From DATHSN01 sp035464115 (GTDB lineage Bacteria; Actinomycetota; Acidimicrobiia; Acidimicrobiales; SKKL01), in assembly GCA_035464115.1 (NCBI GenBank), contig DATHSN010000262.1:1-5203 (forward strand): 5,203 nt of DNA, given 5' to 3'. Made by a program: the position numbers and the translations under genes. Below the pieces are notes generated by a model. That model was not told the origin of the DNA. It saw only the letters and a list, made by a program, of their open reading frames with translations, and searched no databases. Shown here piece after piece: positions 1-5,166 of the stretch. Numbering within the stretch: the first letter of the stretch is position 1; the number at the start of each line of letters is the position of its first letter.

Positions 1-735
1 GTCGTCCTTCACGTGGGGACCGACCAACCGGTAGGTGCTGGTCTGGCCGTCCCAGGTGACTCCTGCGGGCAGGTCCCACACCCTCGTGAGCTCGAACCTG
101 ACGGCCTCGACGTTCCACCAGCGACCGGTGCCGTTCGATGACACGCCGAAGGTCACACGACCGTTGCTGATCCACCCGGAGGTGTCCCATTCGTTCGTGA
201 GCGTCTTGCCATCCTGGGTCACCTCCTGCACCACCCGGATCCCGACCATGCCGCCGGAGACCGGACGACCGGCATCGTCGGTCACGTCGACCGTGACCTC
301 GCCGCTCCAGCTCTCGCCCACCCAGCCGACCTTGGCGTCGCTCCACGCGGTCGTCACGGCGTCGGTCGAAGCAGGGAGAACCTCGGGGTCGTCGTCGACG
401 GGCGTCGTCGGGGTCGTGGTCACCGGCGTCACGACCGTGGTGGAGGTGGTGGTCGGTGCCGGCACGGTGGTGGTCGGGGCCACGGTCGTCGGCGTCGGAG
501 CGGTGCTCACGGGTGGCGTCGGCGTCGCCGGCGGCGTAGGCGTCGCACCGTTGCGCTCGTTGATGACGACGTCGCTCGCGACGTTGTCGCTCTGGCGCTG
601 GAACTGGTCGGACATGCCGCTGGCGAGGGCCCGCATGGCGCCGAGCGAGGCCAGGGCGAACAGGCTGAGGAGCAGCGCGTACTCGACCGCGGTCGCGCCA
701 CGGCTGCGGCGGGGATGGTCGTGGCTCGTCTCCAT
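1..735 (-). CDS. Flp-type (type IVb) pilin-like protein with Pro/Thr linker and C-terminal beta domain, 3' end outside window
   Basis: The reading frame is open from the ATG at 735 to base 1 with no stop, giving at least 245 residues. Residues 1-12 are short and basic (HPRRSR). They are followed by G13 and ATAVEYALLLSLFALASLG, the class III prepilin pattern: cleavage after Gly13, Glu at mature position 5, Tyr at 6, then a hydrophobic helix to about residue 38. Such pilins are processed by a TadV-type prepilin peptidase and held or assembled at the membrane by Tad machinery. Residues 64-112 are a Pro/Thr/Val-rich low-complexity linker. Residues 126-245 look like a secreted Ig-like beta domain, rich in Val, Thr, Gly and Trp. 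Ordinary Flp pilins are about 50-70 residues, so this is far longer and may be a minor pilin or surface adhesin. An in-frame ATG at 756 is an alternative start; neither start has a clear Shine-Dalgarno. No tad genes are visible here. The pilin-like N-terminus is well supported; the function of the C-terminus is inference. Confidence 0.82.
   Translation of the reverse strand, partial: METSHDHPRRSRGATAVEYALLLSLFALASLGAMRALASGMSDQFQRQSDNVASDVVINERNGATPTPPATPTPPVSTAPTPTTVAPTTTVPAPTTTSTTVVTPVTTTPTTPVDDDPEVLPASTDAVTTAWSDAKVGWVGESWSGEVTVDVTDDAGRPVSGGMVGIRVVQEVTQDGKTLTNEWDTSGWISNGRVTFGVSSNGTGRWWNVEAVRFELTRVWDLPAGVTWDGQTSTYRLVGPHVKDD
382..545. repeat. Low-complexity Pro/Thr-coding tract
   Basis: Imperfect repeats of short GGT/CGG/CGT-type units on the plus strand (ACC, CCG and ACG on the coding minus strand) encode the Thr/Pro/Val-rich linker of the pilin-like protein. 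Such linkers are common as flexible, possibly O-glycosylated stalks in actinobacterial surface proteins. The tract probably varies in length between strains, which is an inference. Confidence 0.55.
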
Positions 736-844
736 GGACCCAGGATCGGCCCACATGACACGGTTCTGAAATAGGTTCGATGGCCCTTCTCCACCGTGAG
801 GCCCGAATTGATGCGGACGACCCATGCCGTTCGACCCACGCCGG

Positions 845-858
845 GGTGTCCTGACACC
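845..858. repeat. Short perfect dyad, possible operator
   Basis: GGTGTC and GACACC form a perfect 6-bp inverted repeat with a 2-base centre (CT), about 40 bases before the lipoprotein start. The size and position would suit a dimeric regulator. With six-base arms in GC-rich DNA, chance is also plausible. Confidence 0.25.
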
Positions 859-883
859 GAGGTGCAACGGGTCCACCATGGGG

Positions 884-893
884 GCAGGAGGTG
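884..893 (+). promoter_or_regulatory. Ribosome binding site fixing the lipoprotein start at 898
   Basis: GCAGGAGGTG contains AGGAGGT, nearly the full anti-Shine-Dalgarno complement, ending about five bases before the ATG at 898. It supports this start over the in-frame GTG at 796, which would add 34 residues without a signal-peptide character and bury the lipobox. Confidence 0.8.
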
Positions 894-897
894 TGCC

Positions 898-1800
898 ATG
901 CGACGACTCGTGTTCTTGGCCCTGACGGTGGTGGCGCTGCTGGGGCTCGTGGCCTGCGGCGACGACACCGACGAGACGACCACCGGCGACGACACCACCA
1001 CGTCGACCACCGAGGCGACGACCACGACCGGCGACGACGACACCACGACCACGAGCTCCGACGACGCCGACGACGACGATGCCGACGAGACCGCCATGGT
1101 CCGCGTCTACTTCGTCCTCGGCGAGCACGTGGCCACCGCCGGGCGCGATGTCGAGGCCCCCGCCGTCGCCGACGGCGCGATGCGGGCCCTCCTCGCCGGC
1201 CCCGAGGGCATCGAAGCCGAGCTCGGGATGGGCTCGGAGATCCCCGAGGGCACCGAGCTGCTCGGCGTCGACGTCGCTGACGGCGTCGCCACCGTCGACC
1301 TGTCGCGGGAGTTCGAGTCGGGCGGCGGATCGCTGTCGATGACGGTGCGGGTCGCCCAGGTGGTGATGACCCTCACCCAGTTCGACACGGTCGACTCGGT
1401 CGACATCCGCCTCGACGGCGAGCCTGTCGAGGCCATCGGCGGCGAGGGGGTCCTCGCCACCGGCCTCACCCGCGACGACGTGCGCGACCAGACCCCGCTG
1501 ATCCTCGTCGAGTCGCCGGTCCCGGGCGAGGAGGTCGGCGACGAGCTGCGCGTCACCGGCATCTCGAACACCTTCGAGGCCACGGTGGAGTGGGTGCTGA
1601 CCGACGCCGACGGCCTCATCGTCGGCGAGGGCTTCACCACCGCCACCGCCGGCACCGGCACGTGGGGCGAGTTCGACTTCACCGTCGACGTTCCCGCCGA
1701 CACCGGGCCGCGAGGGTCGATCATCCTCTTCGAGTCCTCGCCCAGGGATGGCAGCCAGGAGAACGTCTACGAGGTGCCGATCCGCTTCGCCGAGAGCTGA
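898..1800 (+). CDS. GerMN and Gmad2 domain lipoprotein
   Basis: A 300-residue protein. Residues 1-20 are a lipoprotein signal peptide: MRR, a hydrophobic core, and the lipobox LVAC with the lipidated Cys at 20. The mature protein should therefore sit on the outer face of the cytoplasmic membrane. Residues 21-66 are an Asp/Thr-rich linker. Residues 67-195 match the GerMN pattern: a VRVYFVLGEH opening strand, an ALLAGP segment, GVDVADGVATVDLSREF, then the VAQVVMTLTQFDTVDSVDIRLDG core. Residues 198-297 match Gmad2, an Ig-like partner domain (PLILVESPVPGEEV, ending VYEVPIRF). Both domains are known from GerM and related spore germination proteins, but they are widespread in non-sporulating actinobacteria as exported proteins of unclear, probably cell-wall-related, role. 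The next plus-strand gene starts 90 bases downstream, so cotranscription is possible. Domain assignment is firm; the cellular role is unknown. Confidence 0.9.
   Translation: MRRLVFLALTVVALLGLVACGDDTDETTTGDDTTTSTTEATTTTGDDDTTTTSSDDADDDDADETAMVRVYFVLGEHVATAGRDVEAPAVADGAMRALLAGPEGIEAELGMGSEIPEGTELLGVDVADGVATVDLSREFESGGGSLSMTVRVAQVVMTLTQFDTVDSVDIRLDGEPVEAIGGEGVLATGLTRDDVRDQTPLILVESPVPGEEVGDELRVTGISNTFEATVEWVLTDADGLIVGEGFTTATAGTGTWGEFDFTVDVPADTGPRGSIILFESSPRDGSQENVYEVPIRFAES
958..1095 (+). repeat. Asp/Thr-coding low-complexity tract
   Basis: GAC and ACC/ACG codons repeat within the lipoprotein linker. The unit ACCGGCGACGAC occurs twice, at 982-993 and 1027-1038. The tract gives an acidic flexible spacer between the lipid anchor and the GerMN domain, and could vary by slippage. 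Confidence 0.55.
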
Positions 1801-1835
1801 GCGGCGCACCAGCCAGTCGCCGGCTGATCGGGGTC

Positions 1836-1841
1836 TACGCT
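1836..1841 (+). promoter_or_regulatory. Candidate -10 box for the MFS gene
   Basis: TACGCT fits the TAnnnT actinobacterial -10 pattern, 50 bases before the MFS start. Transcription would begin near 1848, so the mRNA would start at or inside the inverted repeat at 1845-1880. No recognisable -35 lies 17 bases upstream, and the gene could instead be read from the lipoprotein promoter. Confidence 0.3.
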
Positions 1842-1844
1842 CCA

Positions 1845-1880
1845 CCCCGGGCCGCCATCCGGGGGGAGGGCGGCCCGGGG
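1845..1880 (+). promoter_or_regulatory. Perfect 12-bp stem-loop abutting the MFS ribosome binding site
   Basis: CCCCGGGCCGCC (1845-1856) is the exact reverse complement of GGCGGCCCGGGG (1869-1880), with a 12-base loop at 1857-1868. The base of the right arm touches the Shine-Dalgarno GGAGG (1880-1884) of the next gene. No T-run follows, so it does not look like an intrinsic terminator for the lipoprotein gene. It could limit ribosome access or protect the mRNA 5' end. Confidence 0.6.
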
Positions 1881-1890
1881 GAGGAACCCG

Positions 1891-3159
1891 ATGGCCGACA
1901 TCGACGCGGGCCCCGGGTCGGACGCCGTCACACCGTCCGACCCGCCGTCGCGCCGCTCACCGGTGCGCGAGGTGCTCGCGCTGCCGTCGTTCCGCCGCTA
2001 CTGGATCTCCCAGCTGCTCATCGCGCTGGTCAACGGCACCCTGCGGTTCGTGCTCGTGTGGCTGGTGCTCGACCTCACCGACTGGACCCCGGCGGTGGGG
2101 CTGGTCGGACTGGCCCTGGGCATCCCGGCCCTCGTCGTGTCGCTCCCGGCCGGGGCCCTGTCCGACCGCGTCGATCGCATCCGGCTGGTGGTCGTCGGCG
2201 ACGTGGTCACGGCCGTCGCCCTCGCCGCGCTGGCCGTCACGGTGTGGACCGACGTGGCCACGCCGGCCATCGTCGCCGTGGTCGCCGCCGTCGTGGGCAC
2301 GTCGTTCGGCATGATCAGCCCGGCGCTGCAGGCCGTCGTCCCCGCGCTCGTCCCGGCGCATCGACTCATGACGGGCGTCGGCCTGCAGGGCATGGGGATG
2401 AACATCGCCATGCTCACCGGGTCGGTGCTCGGCGGGGGCGCCATCGCACTCGCCGGCACCGGTGGGGCCCTGGCCCTGCTCGCCACCATCGCCGCGATCG
2501 CCGCCGTCGGCCTCGCCGGGGTGCGCCTGCCCGAGCGGGCTGTGGTCGCCGTCCGCCGCCGGGTGGTGGCCGACATCGCCGACGGCGTGCGCTTCGCCGT
2601 GGGACGCGAACCGCTGCGCAGCATGCTGCTGGTCGGCTTCGTGGCCTCGGGCTCGTGGGGCGTCGTGCAGCTCCTGCTGCCCGACGTGGTCAAGTCCGAC
2701 CTCGGCCAGGGCGCGTTCACCACCTCGCTCATGTTCGGCGCGCTCGGTGCGGGGATGCTCGTCACCACGGTGACGCTCGCCAACCGCGACTCGCTCGCCC
2801 GGCGAGGCTGGTGGATCGCCGTGCCCTTCTCGGGGTTCAGCGGGACCATGGTGGTGCTGATGGGCTGGTCGTCGATCTACGCCATCACGCTCGCCGCCAT
2901 GCTGTGGTGGGGCCTCTCCGGAGGTGTGGTGATGACGCTGCAGCGCACCGTGCTCCAGGAGTCGACCCCCGACGAGTACATGGGCCGGGTCATGGGCGCC
3001 AACGCCCTGGCGATGACCGGCTCGTACCCCGTCGCCGCCGGGGCCGCCGCGCTCGCCGCGTCGGCGTTCGGGGGCGCCGGCGCCATGATGGTCCTCGGCG
3101 CGGTGGTGACGGTGGCCGCCGCCGCCGTCACCTGGCGACCGGCGGTGCTGCGGGCCTGA
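1891..3159 (+). CDS. Major facilitator superfamily exporter, DHA3/MFS_3 (EntS-like) type
   Basis: A 422-residue inner-membrane transporter of normal MFS length, probably a proton-driven exporter of small molecules. Residues 1-35 are a hydrophilic cytoplasmic lead. About twelve hydrophobic segments follow, roughly at 37-60, 68-91, 98-119, 123-150, 160-185 and 188-209, then after a basic central loop near 213-242 at 243-266, 278-297, 307-329, 330-352, 370-392 and 394-415. Motif A lies between TM2 and TM3 at residues 88-98 (GALSDRVDRIR), with the conserved Asp92 and Arg93. The QRTVLQESTPDEYMGRVMG stretch (351-369), between TM10 and TM11, is the counterpart typical of DHA3/MFS_3 proteins such as the enterobactin exporter EntS and macrolide pumps. 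The substrate cannot be told from sequence. The start is supported by GGAGG six bases before ATG, directly beneath a strong stem-loop. The 3' end overlaps the convergent ceramidase-like gene by 32 bp. Confidence 0.92.
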   Translation: MADIDAGPGSDAVTPSDPPSRRSPVREVLALPSFRRYWISQLLIALVNGTLRFVLVWLVLDLTDWTPAVGLVGLALGIPALVVSLPAGALSDRVDRIRLVVVGDVVTAVALAALAVTVWTDVATPAIVAVVAAVVGTSFGMISPALQAVVPALVPAHRLMTGVGLQGMGMNIAMLTGSVLGGGAIALAGTGGALALLATIAAIAAVGLAGVRLPERAVVAVRRRVVADIADGVRFAVGREPLRSMLLVGFVASGSWGVVQLLLPDVVKSDLGQGAFTTSLMFGALGAGMLVTTVTLANRDSLARRGWWIAVPFSGFSGTMVVLMGWSSIYAITLAAMLWWGLSGGVVMTLQRTVLQESTPDEYMGRVMGANALAMTGSYPVAAGAAALAASAFGGAGAMMVLGAVVTVAAAAVTWRPAVLRA

Positions 3160-3895
3160 CGGTGGCATCGTGGGCCCACGCCGCGAACGCCGCTGCGGTG
3201 AGGGCGTGCCAGAGCGCGTGGCCCTGCCACCACGAGTGGGGTCGACATGCCGGTGCGCCGGTGCGCGACACCACGTTGACCGCCGCACCTCCGGCGAGCA
3301 GCGCGGCGGCGACCCGCCAGCGGGGTCGACGGCCCCGCCGGGCCAGCACCGCCTCGGCCGCGATGGCGCCCGCGCCCGCCGCGGTGGCGATGGCGTTGGC
3401 GCCCTGGGGTCGCGCCGCGAGCGCCCCACCGAGGATCGCGGACACCACCGCGTGGGTCACCTCGGGACGAGCGGCCACGGTGTGGGCCACCTCGACACGC
3501 CCGCCTGCGGCGGGGCGCGCTCCCCCACCACTGCGGGCGTCGACGAGCTCGGCCAGATCGTGCACGACGACGTCGGCCAGCAGCGCCGCGAGCGACGCGT
3601 CGTGGGCCCAACGGGCACCGGGCGGGCAGGGTCCGTGGTACAGGATCGACCCGACGCCCGCGGCCGCCAGCGCCACCGCCGCCCGGCGGGCCTCCGACCC
3701 CGCGGGTCCGGCGGGGGCCCGCGCCGCCACCCAGGCCCCCGCGGCCACGTAGGCCGCGCTCGACACGGCGTTGACGGGCTGGGCGATCGGTCCGGATCGG
3801 ATCGCCTCGCAATCCGAGGCTCCCAACCGCTCGCGAGCCGCCCACCAGCGCGCCACGCGACGCCGGCGGGCGTCGAGAGCGCGGGGCGCGATCAC
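3128..3895 (-). CDS. Alkaline ceramidase-like integral membrane hydrolase (CREST superfamily)
   Basis: A 255-residue, Ala-rich membrane protein with about seven hydrophobic segments (roughly 37-58, 70-86, 97-115, 146-161, 166-184, 195-212, 226-242). Near the N-terminus D28-C29-E30 and IAQPVN (37-42) resemble the calcium-binding lead of alkaline ceramidases. The zinc-site pattern follows in order: S83-xxx-H87 (GSILYH), D99 in WAHD, and H226-xxx-H230 (QGHALWH). In the CREST family these Ser, Asp and three His residues form a metal-dependent amide-hydrolysing centre inside the membrane. The Glu of the eukaryotic lead motif is Gln39 here. The likely activity is hydrolysis of a lipid amide or related bond, but ceramide as substrate is not proven, and most bacteria of this kind lack known sphingolipids. 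The GTG start at 3895 overlaps the TGA of the upstream gene as GTGA, with GAGGTGG just before it, implying translational coupling. The same frame is open far upstream, but that extension is the shadow of the preceding gene. Confidence 0.83.
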   Translation of the reverse strand: MIAPRALDARRRRVARWWAARERLGASDCEAIRSGPIAQPVNAVSSAAYVAAGAWVAARAPAGPAGSEARRAAVALAAAGVGSILYHGPCPPGARWAHDASLAALLADVVVHDLAELVDARSGGGARPAAGGRVEVAHTVAARPEVTHAVVSAILGGALAARPQGANAIATAAGAGAIAAEAVLARRGRRPRWRVAAALLAGGAAVNVVSRTGAPACRPHSWWQGHALWHALTAAAFAAWAHDATVRPAAPPVAR

Positions 3896-4662
3896 ACCAC
3901 CTCGTCGTCGGTCACCAGAGCAGCGAGCGCCCGATCGACGGCGAGCGCGAGCCCGCCGACGGACACCGCCGCGGCGACGACCACGAGTCGCCACCACCAC
4001 CGGTCGCTGCCGAGATCGTCGCGCGCCGCCACGGCCGAGCGCTCGAGCTGGTCGAACAGATCGGGCAGCTCGGCGATGGCCAGCACCACCTCGTCGACCT
4101 CGGCGCTCGCCGCCTCGAGGGCGATCCCCGCGGCGTCGAGGGTGCGGGCCGCGCTGGCCAGCTCGGCGCTGACCTGGGACAGGTCGGCGCCGAGCCCTCG
4201 CAGGTCGCCCGGCACCGACTCGAGGCCGTCGGAGATGTCGCGCAGGTCCTCGGCCGCCGACTCGGAGTTGCCCGGGATGAAGCGCTCGATCGTCTCGAAC
4301 ACACCGGCGACCCGGTCGGCGATGCGCTGGGTGCCCTCGATGGCCAGCGGCAGGTCCTCGCCGAGGACCACGGCCAGCTCGTCGGCGCTGCCCGCAGCGG
4401 TGTCGAGGAGCCCCGCGGCGTCGTCGAGGCCCACCACACCCACCTGCCCCAGGGTGCTCACCTGCGCGGCGAGCCCGCTGACCGGATCGGCGGCCTCGGC
4501 CCCCACCCGGGCCGCCTGCACGGTGATGGTCAGGGCCTCGTCGTAGGTGTCGCCGGTGCGGTCGACGAGGATCAGTCCCGCCACCGCCCCCAGGGCCGCG
4601 GCCACCATGGCCACCCGCGCCACGAGGCGGGCTCGTTGCACGGCTCGGCTGTCGAACGCCAC
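3892..4662 (-). CDS. Two-TM protein with a long helical extracytoplasmic domain, function unknown
   Basis: I do not recognise a named family. The 256-residue protein has a basic N-terminus, a first membrane helix at about 13-33 (LVARVAMVAAALGAVAGLILV), an acidic and strongly helix-forming region at 35-220, a second membrane helix at about 224-243 opened by a WWW cluster (222-224), and a short acidic tail ending DDEVV. The middle carries repeated Ala/Leu/Val spacing against Asp/Glu, as in coiled coils or helical bundles, with one break around the conserved-looking FIPGN. Two membrane helices place both termini in the cytoplasm and the bundle outside. The GTG start at 4662 is chosen because GGGAGG lies about eight bases upstream; longer versions reaching 4854 would add a low-complexity, Pro/Gly-rich lead. 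It is the first gene of a two-gene operon and its stop codon overlaps the ceramidase-like start, so the two products may act together. That partnership is inference. Confidence 0.78.
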   Translation of the reverse strand: MAFDSRAVQRARLVARVAMVAAALGAVAGLILVDRTGDTYDEALTITVQAARVGAEAADPVSGLAAQVSTLGQVGVVGLDDAAGLLDTAAGSADELAVVLGEDLPLAIEGTQRIADRVAGVFETIERFIPGNSESAAEDLRDISDGLESVPGDLRGLGADLSQVSAELASAARTLDAAGIALEAASAEVDEVVLAIAELPDLFDQLERSAVAARDDLGSDRWWWRLVVVAAAVSVGGLALAVDRALAALVTDDEVV

Positions 4663-4690
4663 TGCGGAACCTCCCGGATCGACCCGCGGC

Positions 4691-4719
4691 ACGGTACCCG
4701 CCCGACCCGGGATCGTTCC
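4691..4719 (-). promoter_or_regulatory. Candidate promoter for the helical-protein/ceramidase-like operon
   Basis: On the minus strand TACCGT (4696 to 4691) fits a TAnnnT -10 box. GGAACG (4719 to 4714) lies 17 bases upstream and resembles the GGAAC -35 of extracytoplasmic-function sigma factors more than TTGACA. Transcription would start near 4684, about 22 bases before the GTG at 4662, leaving room for the Shine-Dalgarno. The assignment rests on two short matches. Confidence 0.33.
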
Positions 4720-4765
4720 GTGACCCGGAGGGCGCACCATCCACCACCCCGGACGGCCGCGCTCG

Positions 4766-4771
4766 TATCCT
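4766..4771 (+). promoter_or_regulatory. Candidate -10 box for the CBM48 gene
   Basis: TATCCT matches TAnnnT well in a region where A and T are scarce. No -35 match is seen 17-18 bases upstream. Transcription from here would give a leader of roughly 90 bases, which is G-rich and holds the self-complementary CCGCCGGCGG at 4824-4833. Confidence 0.3.
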
Positions 4772-4871
4772 CGCCGCGCCGGCGGGCAGGGGCCTCGGGT
4801 CCAGGTCCCGGGGGGAGGCGCAGCCGCCGGCGGGTCCGCACCACCGCCGCTCACCCCAGCGAGGCACCACC

Positions 4872-5144
4872 ATGATCACCACCTTGTCCCGCACCGCCGA
4901 CGACCGCGTGAAGGTCCGTTTCTCCCTGCCCGACGACGGCCGCACGGTCTCGGTCGTCGGGTGCTTCAACGGATGGGACCCGCACAGCCACCCGTTGCGC
5001 AAGCGCAGCAACGGCACCCGCTCGACGGCCGTCGAGCTCCCGCCGGGCACCTACCACTTCCGCTACCTCGCCGAGGGTGGCACCTGGGACAACGAGCCCG
5101 AAGCGCCCCGCCTCGGCGACGACAACGTCATCGACCTGCGCTGA
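4872..5144 (+). CDS. Stand-alone CBM48 (AMPK-beta-like glycogen-binding) domain protein
   Basis: A 90-residue soluble protein made of a single early-set beta-sandwich of the CBM48 family. The stretch VSVVGCFNGWDP (26-37) corresponds to the SGSFNNW strand-loop of the AMPK beta carbohydrate-binding module. TYHFRYLAEGGTW (60-72) corresponds to the QYKFFVDGQW segment, and RLGDDNVIDL (80-89) to the closing strand. The residues that stack on and bind alpha-glucan in AMPK beta appear present: Trp35, Trp72 and Asn85, with Arg64 in place of the binding Lys. It should therefore bind glycogen or another alpha-1,4-glucan in the cytoplasm; no signal peptide or catalytic domain is present. Such small modules are usually fused to branching enzymes, isoamylases or kinase subunits, but free ones are common in actinobacteria and related phyla. 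The ATG at 4872 has a modest GCGAGGC upstream. Its partner is not visible in the window. Confidence 0.88.
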   Translation: MITTLSRTADDRVKVRFSLPDDGRTVSVVGCFNGWDPHSHPLRKRSNGTRSTAVELPPGTYHFRYLAEGGTWDNEPEAPRLGDDNVIDLR

Positions 5145-5166
5145 CCCGCCGTCAGCCGGCATCGGG

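Larger units (their letters stand above)
736..897. promoter_or_regulatory. Divergent intergenic region between the pilin-like gene and the GerMN lipoprotein gene
   Basis: These 162 bases must hold the start signals for both flanking genes. On the plus strand TAGGTT (772-777) fits a TAnnnT -10 box but would leave a 5' leader of about 110 bases. TTGATG (808-813) resembles a -35 box but has no good -10 partner at 17-18 bases. On the minus strand TATTTC lies about 13 bases before the alternative ATG at 756. None of these is convincing alone. A dyad at 845-858 is listed separately. No small gene with a ribosome binding site is seen here. Confidence 0.4.

Noticed and set aside
35..769. Plus-strand 244-codon frame over the pilin-like gene
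   Set aside because: It is the complement of a minus-strand frame with a clear prepilin signal, a linker and a beta domain, and has no ribosome binding site or recognisable domain.
796..897. Longer lipoprotein start at the GTG at 796
   Set aside because: It would put 34 extra residues before the signal peptide, while AGGAGGT directly precedes the ATG at 898.
958..1095. Short repeated units as a CRISPR-like or VNTR array
   Set aside because: The repeats are in-frame codon repeats encoding a Thr/Asp linker, with no conserved repeat-spacer structure.
1845..1880. Reading the stem-loop as an intrinsic terminator of the lipoprotein gene
   Set aside because: No T-run follows and the stem runs directly into the Shine-Dalgarno of the MFS gene, so a leader element is more likely.
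1957..3429. Minus-strand 490-codon frame antisense to the MFS gene
   Set aside because: Its composition is His/Arg/Gly-rich with no hydrophobic or domain pattern, while the plus-strand frame is a clear 12-TM transporter.
1590..3752. Long plus-strand open frame of 720 codons overlapping the lipoprotein, MFS and ceramidase-like genes
   Set aside because: Its translation is dominated by Arg, Gly and His runs typical of a wrong frame in GC-rich DNA, and it crosses three better supported genes.
3170..4546. Plus-strand 458-codon frame over the ceramidase-like operon
   Set aside because: It is a Ser/Arg-rich antisense shadow of two minus-strand genes with clear membrane segments and motifs.
4663..4854. 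N-terminal extension of the helical membrane protein to an ATG at 4854
   Set aside because: The added 64 residues are Pro/Gly-rich without a domain pattern, would cover the divergent promoter region, and lack the strong GGGAGG that precedes the GTG at 4662.
3896..5050. Upstream extension of the ceramidase-like frame to 5050
   Set aside because: The extension is Arg/Gly-rich shadow sequence antisense to the CBM48 gene and overlapping the helical-protein gene; the GTGA-coupled GTG at 3895 with an upstream GAGGTGG is the better start.
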